A DNA stretch of 64,000 nt from Nitrosovibrio sp. Nv4 (GCA_945860135.1 CAMAPK010000006.1:26482-90481), one strand, 5' to 3'. Positions 28,224-37,512 are shown, counted from the stretch's first letter. Numbers and translations are program-made. The notes: generated by a model from the letters alone, not told the origin.

Positions 28224-28291
28224 ATGCTACAGCATCCTGCGGTAAAATTCTGCTTGATGCCTGTGCCGGAATTGCCCTCACTATAGGTTCC

Positions 28292-28321
28292 CCTATGCCT
28301 ATGCCTATGCCTATGCCTATG
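28292..28321. repeat. Hexanucleotide tandem repeat (CCTATG)5
   Basis: Five perfect copies of CCTATG lie at the 3' end of the phosphoribosyltransferase gene, whose TAG stop is made by the repeat. On the minus strand the units read TAG GCA in frame, so adding or losing units would not change the protein. The remaining gap to the CheB-CheR start is about 70 bp. Confidence 0.85.
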
Positions 28322-28970
28322 CTTTTCCCAAGCCGGAATCGCGGCCTGCAGCCGCGAGTATGGCGATGACTTCCGCGTCCGTCACCTGCGGAAAATCCAG
28401 GTAAAACTGCCCCACTGCCTGGAAATTGAGCGGGGCTGACAGGCACACGACCCGATCCGCATTGTTGCGGATTTTTTTCAGCGTGTCGGGCGGCGCCACC
28501 GGCACCGCGCAGACCAGCTCTGCTGGTTTTTTTGCCCGCAGTGCATGCAGCGCCGCAATCATGGTCGAACCGGTGGCCAGGCCGTCGTCGATGACGATGA
28601 CGATGCGCCCGGCCGGGTCATGCGGCGGGCGCACCGGCGTGTACTGGATGCGGCGCTGCCGTATCGTTGCCAGTTGCGCGGCAGTTTCCTCCCTGATGTA
28701 TGCCGCGTCCGCACCCGCTGCGGCAGCGTAATCCGCCAGGTAAACCCAGCCGCTCTCATCGACCGAACCGATGGCGAATTCCGGATTGCCCGGCGCACGC
28801 AATTTGCGCACCAACACTACATCCATCTCGCCCTCCAGCCTGGCGGCGATGATCTGCGCCATCGGCACCGCTCCGCGCGGGATCGCCAGTATCAGCGGCT
28901 GTCTGCCGCGGTATTCGGCCAGAGCCGTGGCCAGTTGCTCGGCGGCGGCTATGCGATCTGTAAATATCAT
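28317..28970 (-). CDS. Phosphoribosyltransferase-domain protein
   Basis: 217 residues of the type I PRTase fold. IVIVIDDGLATGSTMIAALHAL near 125-144 is the PRPP-binding loop; LAIPRGAVPMAQIIAARL near 29 and VLVRKLRAPGNPEFAIGSV near 53 are typical of the small stand-alone PRTase family often found in stress loci. No base-specificity hood identifies the substrate. It precedes the CheB-CheR fusion on the same strand and follows PolX. The last codons run into a hexanucleotide repeat. Confidence 0.85.
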   Translation of the reverse strand: MIFTDRIAAAEQLATALAEYRGRQPLILAIPRGAVPMAQIIAARLEGEMDVVLVRKLRAPGNPEFAIGSVDESGWVYLADYAAAAGADAAYIREETAAQLATIRQRRIQYTPVRPPHDPAGRIVIVIDDGLATGSTMIAALHALRAKKPAELVCAVPVAPPDTLKKIRNNADRVVCLSAPLNFQAVGQFYLDFPQVTDAEVIAILAAAGRDSGLGKA

Positions 28971-29038
28971 GACTCCCTCCGTTAGGACTGATGGCGCAGA
29001 AAATAAATAGTGGCAGGCATGGTGATACTCCCTGGTGG

Positions 29039-30763
29039 TTACATGGTGCGGCTGAGCAGCGTGCGCAGCTCGCGCAGTGGGCGGGTATTGAGCGTGTTGT
29101 GTTTTTCCAGCCAGCCGCGCCGCGCCTGGCCGATGCCGAAACGCAGGTTGGCAAAATCAAACGTGCTGTGCGCATCGGAATTGACACTGACCAGCACCCC
29201 CTCCTCCCTGGCCATCTGGCAATAGCTGTCGAGCAGATCCAGCCGCTCCGGATGGGCATTGAGTTCGAGAAAACAGCCACGGCTTCTGGCCTCGCGAATA
29301 ATGCGCGGCATATCCACATCGTACGGAGCACGCTGCTGGATCAGCCGCCCGCTGGGATGCGCCAGCATGGTGAAATGCGGGTGTGCCATGGCACGCAGGA
29401 TGCGCTCGGTCTGCTTGGTGCGCGACAGTTCGAACTTGCTGTGCACCGCGCCCAGCACCAGGTCGAGTTGCCCCAGCACTTCGTCCGGCAGATCCAGGCT
29501 GCCATCCTCCAGGATGTCCACTTCGATGCCCTTGAGCAAAGTAATCCCCTCCAGTTCCGCATTCAGCCGGTCGATATCTTCGCACTGCCGCGCCAGCCGC
29601 AGCGGGTTGAGGCCGTGCGCCACGCTCAGCCGGCGCGAATGTTCGGTGATGGCCAGATATTCAAAGCCGTATGCCTTGGCGGCCAGCGCCATTTCGCGCA
29701 GGGTATTGTGGCCGTCGGTGGCTTTGGTGTGAACGTGCAGGTCGCCGCGTAAATCGCCCAGTTGCAGCAGTTGCGGCAGCCGTCCGGCTTGCGCCAGCGC
29801 AATCTCGCCGCGATTCTCCCGCAACTCCGGCGGGATATAGGTCATGCCGAGCGCAGCATAAACCGACTCCTCAGTTTCACCGGCGATACGGGTTTTCCCG
29901 CGGTACACGCCGTATTCGTTGATCTTCAGCCCGCGTTTCTGTGCCAGCCGGCGCACCGCGATATTATGTGCCTTGGAGCCGGTGAAATAATGCAGCGCAG
30001 CGCCGTAGCTTTCTTCCGCGACTACGCGCAAGTCCACCTGCAGGCCGCAGCGGAGTATCACGCTGGCGCGGGTGCTGCCGGCTGCCAGCGTATCGGCCAC
30101 TTCCTCATAATTAATGAAACGTTGTATCACCGCTCTGGCCGCGGCGGCCGTAACGAGTATATCCAGATCGCCGACGGTCTCGCGCATGCGGCGGAAACTG
30201 CCGGCCACCGTTACCCGCGTTACGCCCGGCAGCAGCATCAGGAAGGCTCTTAACGCATCGGCATATTGCGCCGCCACCGCCAGCTTGAAACGGCGCGTCT
30301 GGCTGGCATGCGCCTCGATCGCCTGCAGGATATTTAGTTCGCTCTTTTCGCCGAAACCCGGCAGCACGCGGATGCGCCCGTCGCGCGCTGCGCGATAGAG
30401 CTGCTCGACGGTCTGCACCTCAAGATCGTGATACAGCGCCTTGACGCGCTTGGGGCCGAGGCCGGGAATTTTCAGCAGTTCGGTGATGGCGGGCGGCAAT
30501 TCCTGACGCAGACGTTCCAGCAGGCTGCAACGACCACTGGCAACTATCTCCCTGATCTTGGCAGCAAGGTCGTTACCGATGCCGGGCAGACGGGTCAGAT
30601 CCTCGCCCTGTTCCAGCAGCAGCGAAACTTCCGCAGGAAGTTCGCCAATGCTGCGTGCGGCATTGCGGTAGGCGCGGATGCGGAACGGGTTCGCCCCCTG
30701 GATCTCAAGCAGGTCGGCGATCTCCTCAAAAATGACAGCGACATCGGCGTTGTGGTGCGGCAT
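29039..30763 (-). CDS. polX: Family X DNA polymerase/3'-5' exonuclease (PolX)
   Basis: 574 residues: N-terminal HhH and fingers regions (LTRLPGIGNDLAAKI, LKIPGLGPKRVKALY), a palm with VAGSFRRMRETVGDLDILV carrying the catalytic DXD, a third Asp in LQVDLRVV, and a C-terminal PHP phosphoesterase domain starting DLHVHTKATDGH with its His/Asp/Glu set intact (LAITEHS, KGIEVDI, GAVHSKF, LNAHPERLD, NSDAHS). Bacterial PolX fills short gaps in base-excision repair. All expected catalytic residues are visible. It is divergent from the archease gene. Confidence 0.94.
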   Translation of the reverse strand: MPHHNADVAVIFEEIADLLEIQGANPFRIRAYRNAARSIGELPAEVSLLLEQGEDLTRLPGIGNDLAAKIREIVASGRCSLLERLRQELPPAITELLKIPGLGPKRVKALYHDLEVQTVEQLYRAARDGRIRVLPGFGEKSELNILQAIEAHASQTRRFKLAVAAQYADALRAFLMLLPGVTRVTVAGSFRRMRETVGDLDILVTAAAARAVIQRFINYEEVADTLAAGSTRASVILRCGLQVDLRVVAEESYGAALHYFTGSKAHNIAVRRLAQKRGLKINEYGVYRGKTRIAGETEESVYAALGMTYIPPELRENRGEIALAQAGRLPQLLQLGDLRGDLHVHTKATDGHNTLREMALAAKAYGFEYLAITEHSRRLSVAHGLNPLRLARQCEDIDRLNAELEGITLLKGIEVDILEDGSLDLPDEVLGQLDLVLGAVHSKFELSRTKQTERILRAMAHPHFTMLAHPSGRLIQQRAPYDVDMPRIIREARSRGCFLELNAHPERLDLLDSYCQMAREEGVLVSVNSDAHSTFDFANLRFGIGQARRGWLEKHNTLNTRPLRELRTLLSRTM

Positions 30764-30882
30764 GCGGGATACTCCTTGCTGTAATCAGCCTAGTATATCC
30801 GGCCGGCTAAAGCTATCTTGGAGTATGGATTATTCAACGGCAAGCGCTCAGCAAAAACCCGTACCGCAGACTGAGTCACACC

Positions 30883-31299
30883 ATGCCAACCTCATCTTCG
30901 CCGTATTTCCAGCATGACGCCGACATCGGCATCATCGGCCGCGGCACGACGCTGGAACAGGCATTCGAAGCCGCCGCGCAGGCGGTGTTTGCCATTGTCA
31001 CGGATCTGGCTCTGGTGCAGCCCAGCAGCACCTTGACGCTCGAGTTCGAAGAGACCGACCCGGAGCTCGCGCTGGTCACCTGGCTCAACCTGCTGCTCGG
31101 CAAAGCACGCGAACAAGGCATGGTCTTCAGCCGCTTCCACGTGCAGCATCATGGCAGTCAGTGGCGCGCCGATGCTGTGGGTGAAAAATGGCGAGACGGT
31201 CTGGAGCGCGGCGTGGAAGTTAAAGGCGCAACCCTGACCATGCTGTCGGTGAAGCAGACCGGGGCAATGTGGGAAGCGCGTTGTATCGTGGATGTGTGA
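30883..31299 (+). CDS. Archease (RtcB activator)
   Basis: 138-residue archease. It opens with the family's YFQHDADIGIIGRGTTLEQA, carries the conserved acidic residues (DADI, TDLALV, EETDPELALVTWLN) and ends with MWEARCIVDV. Archeases promote RtcB guanylylation and turnover. The gene overlaps the start of rtcB, so the two are a translational pair. The Shine-Dalgarno sequence is weak. Divergent polX shares the 119-bp upstream region. Confidence 0.92.
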   Translation: MPTSSSPYFQHDADIGIIGRGTTLEQAFEAAAQAVFAIVTDLALVQPSSTLTLEFEETDPELALVTWLNLLLGKAREQGMVFSRFHVQHHGSQWRADAVGEKWRDGLERGVEVKGATLTMLSVKQTGAMWEARCIVDV

Positions 31300-31300
31300 C

Positions 31301-32728
31301 ATGAATCTGGAGCAATTACGCCAGCTGCAACCTTACCTGTGGAGCCTGCCGCGCGCGTCCGGCGAACAGCGCGCAGAGGTGCTGCTGTATGGCACTGCAC
31401 CGCTGCTTGCAAGCATGGACGACAAGGTGCTGGAGCAAATCGCCAATGTCGCTGCACTGCCGGGCCTGGTCGGCGCCGCGATGACCATGCCGGACGCACA
31501 CTGGGGTTATGGCTTCCCGATCGGCGGGGTGGCAGCATTCGATGCCGAACAGGGCGGTGTGATCTCCGCCGGCGGCGTCGGCTTCGATATTTCCTGCGGC
31601 ATCCGCTGCCTGCGCAGCAACCTTGATTTGGCCGATGCGGCCGCACACTTCACCCGGCTTGCGGACACGCTGTTCCACGCCATTCCCGCCGGCGTGGGCG
31701 AAGAAGGCGAGCTGAAACTGAATCCCGCCCAGCTCGACCAGGTGCTGCTGGATGGCGCGCACTGGGCGGTACAACACGGTTATGGCAATGCGGCCGATCT
31801 GGAATATGTGGAAGAACAGGGGCGTGTTGCCGGTGCCGTGCCGGCTTATGTATCGGAGCTGGCCAAGAAACGCCAGCGCGGCGAAATGGGCACGCTTGGT
31901 TCCGGCAATCATTACCTTGAAGTGCAAGTGGTGGAACGCATTTACGATAGTACTGCCGCCTTGGCTTTTGGACTGCATCCAGGCCAGATCGTGATTTCGA
32001 TCCACTGCGGCTCACGCGGACTGGGGCATCAGATCGGCACCGATTATCTGCTGATGCTGGCTAAGGCTGCCAGCCGCCTTGGCATCCGCCTGCCCAACCG
32101 TGAGCTGGCCTGCGCGCCGATCAAGTCGGTGGAAGGCCAGCAATATCTCGGGGCGATGAATGCCGCGATCAACTGCGCTCTCGCCAACCGGCAAATCCTG
32201 ACCCAGTTGACGCGCAACGCCTGCACACAAGTTTATCCCCAAGCCGAGCTGGAAACCCTGTTTGATGTCTCGCACAATACCTGCAAGGTGGAAACGCATG
32301 CAATCGACGGCAAACCCAGGCTGCTGCATGTTCATCGCAAAGGCGCGACGCGCGCATTCGGCCCTGGGCACGCCATGTTGCCGCAACGCTACCGTGCGGT
32401 GGGACAGCCGGTCGTGATTGGCGGCAGCATGGGTAGCGGCTCGTACATCCTCGCTGGCAACAGCGGCAACCCGGCGTACTCATCCGCCAGCCACGGTGCC
32501 GGCCGCGCCATGAGCCGGCATCAGGCACTGACCCACTGGCGTGGCCGGGAATTGATCGATGAACTGGCGCAGCAAGGCATACTGATCCGCACGCGCTCAA
32601 TGCGCGGAGCGGCAGAGGAAGCACCGGGCGCGTATAAGGATGTTGATCTGGTGGCGGAAGCAACCGAACAGGCAGGGCTCGCGCGCCGGGTAGCTTATCT
32701 GCGACCGAAAGTGTGTGTGAAAGGATGA
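31301..32728 (+). CDS. rtcB: 3'-phosphate/5'-hydroxyl RNA ligase RtcB
   Basis: About 475 residues. RtcB joins 2',3'-cyclic-phosphate or 3'-phosphate RNA ends to 5'-OH ends using GTP and Mn. Metal and guanylylation residues are recognisable in DAHWGYGFPIGGVAAFD, GGVGFDISCGIRCL, GSGNHYLEVQ, IHCGSRGLGHQIG and SMGSGSYILAG. ATG 31301 is preferred; ATG 31292 overlaps the archease stop. Together with archease it forms an RNA repair unit; no RtcR regulator or RtcA is visible in the window. Confidence 0.94.
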   Translation: MNLEQLRQLQPYLWSLPRASGEQRAEVLLYGTAPLLASMDDKVLEQIANVAALPGLVGAAMTMPDAHWGYGFPIGGVAAFDAEQGGVISAGGVGFDISCGIRCLRSNLDLADAAAHFTRLADTLFHAIPAGVGEEGELKLNPAQLDQVLLDGAHWAVQHGYGNAADLEYVEEQGRVAGAVPAYVSELAKKRQRGEMGTLGSGNHYLEVQVVERIYDSTAALAFGLHPGQIVISIHCGSRGLGHQIGTDYLLMLAKAASRLGIRLPNRELACAPIKSVEGQQYLGAMNAAINCALANRQILTQLTRNACTQVYPQAELETLFDVSHNTCKVETHAIDGKPRLLHVHRKGATRAFGPGHAMLPQRYRAVGQPVVIGGSMGSGSYILAGNSGNPAYSSASHGAGRAMSRHQALTHWRGRELIDELAQQGILIRTRSMRGAAEEAPGAYKDVDLVAEATEQAGLARRVAYLRPKVCVKG

Positions 32729-32746
32729 CTTTCTTCAGGAGATAAC

Positions 32747-32797
32747 ATGTACCAGCATATCCTGATTCCGGTTGACGGCAGCCCGACTTGGCAATGA
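32747..32797 (+). pseudogene. Universal stress protein (UspA) N-terminal relic, now a 16-codon leader ORF
   Basis: Behind a strong AGGAG at about 32737-32742, the frame reads MYQHILIPVDGSPTWQ and stops. Up to SPT this is the near-invariant first strand of UspA-family proteins (MYKHILIPVDGS). The rest of the Usp gene is missing. Its TGA overlaps the ATG of pncA (ATGA), so ribosomes loaded on the relic may re-initiate at pncA, which has no good ribosome-binding site of its own. Confidence 0.7.
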
Positions 32798-33381
32798 TGA
32801 AAACCGTGCTTGAGAGCGGCGATGCTCTGCTCGTGGCCGATATGCAGAACGATTTTATGCCGGGCGGCAGTCTGGCCGTGCCGCGGAGCGACGAGATCAT
32901 TCCGCTGCTCAACCGTTATATTGCCTGGTTTCATGCGCATGACCTGCCGGTTTTCGCCACCCGCGACTGGCACCCGCCGGATCACTGCTCTTTCCTGCCA
33001 CAAGGCGGTCCATGGCCACCGCACTGCATTGCGGCCACAGCGGGCGCGGCTTTCCCCGCCGCGCTGGTACTGCCCGCCGACACCCGCATCATCTCCAAAG
33101 CCACCCACCGCGAGCAGGATGCCTACTCCGGTTTTGCCGGCACTCAGCTCGACGCCCTGCTGCAAGCGGACAACGTGCGCCGGCTGTTCGTCGGCGGAAT
33201 TGCCACCGAGTACTGCGTGCGCCACACCGTGCAGGATGCGCTGCAACGCCACTACACGGTGTTCGTGCTGCTGGATGCGGTACGCGCATTGAATCTGCAG
33301 GCCGATGCCGGCCCGCAGGCGCTGGAGGCAATGGCGCATTTGGGCGCAATTCCGTTCCACTTCGAGGCGCTCGGCGCATGA
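32794..33381 (+). CDS. pncA: Nicotinamidase/isochorismatase-family amidase
   Basis: About 195 residues, converting nicotinamide to nicotinate. The catalytic triad is visible: Asp in VADMQNDFMPGG near 17, Lys in SKATHRE near 103, and Cys in GGIATEYCVRHT near 139. Metal ligands sit in DWHPPDH near 57. The start overlaps the stop of the UspA relic; in-frame TTG 32788 and ATG 32797 are alternatives. The stop overlaps the NAPRT start as ATGA, so both NAD-salvage enzymes are made together. Confidence 0.92.
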   Translation: MMKTVLESGDALLVADMQNDFMPGGSLAVPRSDEIIPLLNRYIAWFHAHDLPVFATRDWHPPDHCSFLPQGGPWPPHCIAATAGAAFPAALVLPADTRIISKATHREQDAYSGFAGTQLDALLQADNVRRLFVGGIATEYCVRHTVQDALQRHYTVFVLLDAVRALNLQADAGPQALEAMAHLGAIPFHFEALGA

Positions 33382-34724
33382 ACCCGCAGTCCAGTCCCCT
33401 GTTGACCGACCTGTATCAGTTGCTGATGCTGCAAAGCTATCGCGATCACGGCATGGAGGATAACGCCGTGTTCGAACTGTTCGTACGCAAGCTGCCGCCG
33501 GGGCGGAATTTCATGGTCGCGGCCGGACTGGAACAGGTGCTGGATTTCCTCGAAAACCTGAAATTCTCGCCGGAAGAATTGGCCTGGCTTGCCAGCCGTT
33601 TTCCGCCTGCCTTCATTGCCTATCTCGAGCAGTTTCGGTTCGATGGCAATGTTCACGCCATGGCGGAAGGCACGATATTTTTCCCCCATCAACCCATCCT
33701 GCAGATCAGCGCCGCGCTGCCGCAAGCCCAGCTGGTCGAATCGCGCGTGATGAATCTGCTGCATTTCGAGACGCTGATTGCCTCCAAGGCTGCCCGCTCG
33801 GTGCTGGTGGCGCCGGACAAGCTGCTGGTGGATTTCGGCATGCGCCGGGCGCACGGCGCGGAGGCAGCGCTGCTCGCGGCGCGGGCGAGCTATCTGGTCG
33901 GATTTTCCGGCAGCGCCACCGTGCTGGCCGGAACGCTGTATGACATTCCGCTGTTCGGCACCATGGCGCACTCCTACATCCAGGCGCATGCCGATGAAAC
34001 GACCGCTTTCGAGCATTTCGCCCGCTCCCATCCGGACAACGTGATCCTGCTGATCGACACTTATGACACCGAAGCCGCCGCCGCCAAGGTAGTCACGCTG
34101 GCGCGCAAGCTGCAGGCGGATGGCATCAGCATCAAGGGCGTGCGCCTGGACAGCGGCGATCTGGCAGCACATGCCCGGCAGGTGCGGCAAATACTCGACG
34201 CGGGCGGACTGCAGCAGGCAACCATATTTGCCAGCGGCAATCTGGACGAATACCGGCTGCGCGCATTGCTGTCGTCCGCGGCGCCGATAGACGGCTTCGG
34301 TGTCGGCACTGCGCTGGATGTCTCCAGCGATGCCCCGGCACTGGACTGTGCCTACAAACTGCAGGAGTATGCCGGCAAGCCGCGCCGCAAGCGTTCGGAA
34401 GGCAAGGCCACCTGGCCGGGGAGAAAACAGGTTTACCGCAGCTACAGCGCCGACGGCCGCCTGGCCGGCGATGTGGTGGCGCTGGCGGAAAATGACCCGC
34501 AGGCGGGCGAGGCGCTGCTCCAGCCGGTAATGCGCGCCGGCCGGCGCATCGCGGCGCATGCCCCGCTGCAGCAACTGCGCCGGCAGACAGTGGCGGGATA
34601 TGCCCATCTGCCGCATACCATGGCCACACTCGACACCGCTCCCGCCTACCCGGTAACGATATCCGCAGCACTGCAGGCATTGGCGCAGCAACTGGATGCG
34701 GAGCAGGCGCAGCAAGCAGGATAA
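33378..34724 (+). CDS. pncB: Nicotinate phosphoribosyltransferase
   Basis: 448 residues, converting nicotinate and PRPP to nicotinate mononucleotide. Family blocks are LLTDLYQLLMLQSYRDHGM at the start, FELFVRKLPPGRNF, RRAHGAEAALLAARASYLVG near 157, IDTYDTEAAAAKV, and KGVRLDSGDLAAHARQV near 253. ATG 33378 overlaps the pncA stop as ATGA. An open frame continues upstream to 33012 inside pncA but shows no homology. The product with PncA completes nicotinamide salvage to NAD precursors. It is convergent with the P-type ATPase gene. Confidence 0.93.
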   Translation: MNPQSSPLLTDLYQLLMLQSYRDHGMEDNAVFELFVRKLPPGRNFMVAAGLEQVLDFLENLKFSPEELAWLASRFPPAFIAYLEQFRFDGNVHAMAEGTIFFPHQPILQISAALPQAQLVESRVMNLLHFETLIASKAARSVLVAPDKLLVDFGMRRAHGAEAALLAARASYLVGFSGSATVLAGTLYDIPLFGTMAHSYIQAHADETTAFEHFARSHPDNVILLIDTYDTEAAAAKVVTLARKLQADGISIKGVRLDSGDLAAHARQVRQILDAGGLQQATIFASGNLDEYRLRALLSSAAPIDGFGVGTALDVSSDAPALDCAYKLQEYAGKPRRKRSEGKATWPGRKQVYRSYSADGRLAGDVVALAENDPQAGEALLQPVMRAGRRIAAHAPLQQLRRQTVAGYAHLPHTMATLDTAPAYPVTISAALQALAQQLDAEQAQQAG

Positions 34725-34733
34725 ATCCTGGCA

Positions 34734-37391
34734 TTACCCGCAAAAACGCCGCAGCAATGCCTTGCGCAATTCATCCAGGGCCAGCATGGCAAAGGCAAAA
34801 GGCAGGGCATACAGCCAGACATCAACACCGATGGGCGCGGTGCCGAACAGGTGGTTGCCTAACGGTGTATAGACGATCAACAGGATCAGGATAATTTCCG
34901 CTGCAATCCCCAGCAGCAGCAAGCGGTTGCCGAACCATGCAAAACGGAAAACTGATTCTGTGGGATGACGGCAAATGAACACATTCATCAGCTGCATCAC
35001 GATGATGGCCGACAGACACGCGGTGGTGGCCTGCAAGTACAAGGTGTCATCGGCAGCCAGCGTTTGCCCGTAATGCCAGCCGCCGTCATGCAATACATAA
35101 AAGAACGCCGCCATCGCCGCCAGCGCTTCCAGCAAACCGAGAAAAAGATAAGCGCGCAACAGCAAGGGCCCGTGCAGCAACCGTTCGCTGCGCGCACGCG
35201 GCGGCCGCTGCATTACATCGTCACGCGGCGCCTCAGTGCCCAATGCCAGCGCCGGCAGCATATCGGTACCGAGATCCACCGCGAGGATCTGCACGATGGT
35301 GAGCGGCAGCGGGATCTTGAACAGCACGAAAGCCAGATAGGGAATGAGCTCGGGAACATTGGAGGTGAGTATGTAGGTCATGAACTTGCGGATGTTCTCG
35401 AATACCGCCCGCCCTTCCTCGATCGCGGCGACGATGCTGGCAAAATTATCGTCGAGCAGGATGATGTCGGCAGATTCCTTGGCGACATCGGTGCCGGAAA
35501 TGCCCATGCTGATGCCGACATCCGCCGCTTTCAGTGCCGGTGCATCGTTGACGCCGTCGCCGGTTACCGCCACGATCTCGCCCTTCTTCTTCAGCGCCTG
35601 CACGATGCGCATTTTCTGGTCCGCCCCCACCCGCGCGAAGATGATCTCCTCTGCATCCAGCGCCAATTGCAACTGGATTTGTGACATGCGCCGCAATTCA
35701 TCGCCGACAATGATCAGCGGGGTTTGTGCCAGGCCGATTTCAGCGGCAATGGTACGGGCAGTATGCGGATGATCGCCAGTTACCATGATCACCTTGATGC
35801 CGGCTGCACGGCAGCGGGCAATTGCTGCGGGCACCTCCGCCCGTGGCGGGTCCTCTATCCCCACCAGCCCGCATAGGATCAGCTCTTGCTCCAGGTGTTC
35901 ACACGCAGAGTCCGGAACATCGCGGCGGTAAGCCAGGGCCAGCACACGCAATCCCTGCACCGCCATATTCTCCTGCGCTTGCAACAAATGCTGTCGCTGC
36001 TCATCGTCCAGAACCCGGGTCGCGCCATTCAAATGGATATCGCAACACAGTGGCAGCACGGTTTCGAGCGCGCCTTTGCAATACAGCATATTGCCGCCGG
36101 GTGTCTGGTACAGCAGCGACAGGCGCTTGCGGTCGGTATCAAAAGGAATTTCGTCTATCCGCTTGTGCTCTGGCTGCACTGTGATGGCCAAGCGCGCCAG
36201 TTCAAGCAATGCAACTTCCATCGGGTCGCCGAGCAGAACCTGCTTGCCTTCCTGCTCACTCTGCTTCAGGTTGTGGCAATACATCGCCACGGTGAACAGC
36301 GGGTTGTCGCGCTGCTGGGTAGCATCCAGCGGCGAGTAAAATTTCCCGGACAGGAACAGTTTTTTTACCGTCATGCGGTTCTGCGTCAGCGTTCCGGTTT
36401 TGTCGGTGCAGATCACCGTGGTCGAGCCCAGTGTTTCCACTGCCGGCAGATGGCGCACCAAGGCATTTTTCTTCGCCATGCGCTGGGTGGCCATGGCCAG
36501 CGCCAGCGTCACCGTGGGCAGCAATCCCTCCGGGACATTGGCCACGATGATGCCAATGGCGAAAATCAAGTTAGGCCAGAAAGGCAGACCCAGCCACAGA
36601 CCGATCAGGAAAAACACCACGCCGATCAACACTGACAGCATGGCGATGAAACGGCTCAGGCGCGTAATTTCAAGTTGTAGCGGCGACAGTCCTGCACCCG
36701 TCACCTGGGTCAGGTGCGCGATCTTGCCGAACTCGCTATGCATGCCAGTGGCGTAGACCAGCGCCTTGGCTTCCCCCGACACCATGGTGGTGCCGGCGAG
36801 CAGCACATTGCGGCTGTTCTGCGCTTCGTCTTCGCCGGAGTGTTCGGAATTGCGCACCCTGGACAACGACTCTCCGGTAATAGTGGCATTGTTGACGCGT
36901 ACGCCGAAGGCCTCAAGCAGGCGGCAATCAGCCGGAATGGCGTCGCCGTCCGTCAGCAGGATCACGTCCCCCGGCACCAGTTCTACTGCCGGAATCTGCC
37001 TGACGCCTCCGTCGCGCAGCACCTTCACTTGATGCGGCAGCAGATTGCGCAGCGCAGCCACTGCCTCTTGTGCGCGGTATTCCTGCCAGAACGAAAACAC
37101 GCCGTTGACCACGATCACACCCACGATGGCGTAGCCCAGCATGGCCATGCCTTGCTCCGGCTGGTTCCATTCGGCAATGAAAGCGAGGGTGGCGGCCAGC
37201 CACAGGATCAGCGCGAAAAAATGAGTGAACTGTTTGATGAAAGCCGGCAGCAGGCGCTGTTCGCTGACCTCTTCCACGCGGTTCGCTCCGTATTCCTGCA
37301 AGCGTCTGCACGCCTCAGGCTCGGACAATCCGTCCGGATTGCTATGCAGACTGGCATAGGCTTGTTCCACGGTAAGCTGGTGGATTTTCAT
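34734..37391 (-). CDS. P2-type cation-transporting ATPase
   Basis: 885 residues with about ten membrane segments. It has an N-terminal cation_ATPase_N region, an actuator domain with ITGES near 172, an M4 motif VANVPEGLLPTVTLALAMA, the phosphorylation site CTDKTGTLTQNRM, nucleotide site YCKGALE, and the hinge TGDGVNDAPALKAADVGISMG. The NVPEGLLPTVT form resembles Na+/K+-ATPase-like (P2C) pumps more than the PEAL of SERCA-like ones, so the ion is uncertain (Ca2+, Na+ or K+). It lies in the stress cluster and is divergent from an alcohol dehydrogenase. Confidence 0.88.
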   Translation of the reverse strand: MKIHQLTVEQAYASLHSNPDGLSEPEACRRLQEYGANRVEEVSEQRLLPAFIKQFTHFFALILWLAATLAFIAEWNQPEQGMAMLGYAIVGVIVVNGVFSFWQEYRAQEAVAALRNLLPHQVKVLRDGGVRQIPAVELVPGDVILLTDGDAIPADCRLLEAFGVRVNNATITGESLSRVRNSEHSGEDEAQNSRNVLLAGTTMVSGEAKALVYATGMHSEFGKIAHLTQVTGAGLSPLQLEITRLSRFIAMLSVLIGVVFFLIGLWLGLPFWPNLIFAIGIIVANVPEGLLPTVTLALAMATQRMAKKNALVRHLPAVETLGSTTVICTDKTGTLTQNRMTVKKLFLSGKFYSPLDATQQRDNPLFTVAMYCHNLKQSEQEGKQVLLGDPMEVALLELARLAITVQPEHKRIDEIPFDTDRKRLSLLYQTPGGNMLYCKGALETVLPLCCDIHLNGATRVLDDEQRQHLLQAQENMAVQGLRVLALAYRRDVPDSACEHLEQELILCGLVGIEDPPRAEVPAAIARCRAAGIKVIMVTGDHPHTARTIAAEIGLAQTPLIIVGDELRRMSQIQLQLALDAEEIIFARVGADQKMRIVQALKKKGEIVAVTGDGVNDAPALKAADVGISMGISGTDVAKESADIILLDDNFASIVAAIEEGRAVFENIRKFMTYILTSNVPELIPYLAFVLFKIPLPLTIVQILAVDLGTDMLPALALGTEAPRDDVMQRPPRARSERLLHGPLLLRAYLFLGLLEALAAMAAFFYVLHDGGWHYGQTLAADDTLYLQATTACLSAIIVMQLMNVFICRHPTESVFRFAWFGNRLLLLGIAAEIILILLIVYTPLGNHLFGTAPIGVDVWLYALPFAFAMLALDELRKALLRRFCG

Positions 37392-37512
37392 GCTGTCCGA
37401 TGACTGTCCCGTCTCATCGTTTTACTTCCAAATCGAAATTGACATGCTTTGCTGCCGCCGGCAGACCCTCTGCAAGCTGTTCGATACCGATCCTGGAAAA
37501 TTTCGGCTGCTG

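Noticed and set aside
33012..33377. N-terminal extension of the nicotinate phosphoribosyltransferase frame
   Set aside because: This part overlaps pncA completely; the family start MNPQSSPLLTDLYQL and the ATGA overlap place the true start at 33378.
33252..34715. Minus-strand 487-codon frame
   Set aside because: Antisense shadow of the nicotinate phosphoribosyltransferase gene in GC-rich DNA; no motifs.
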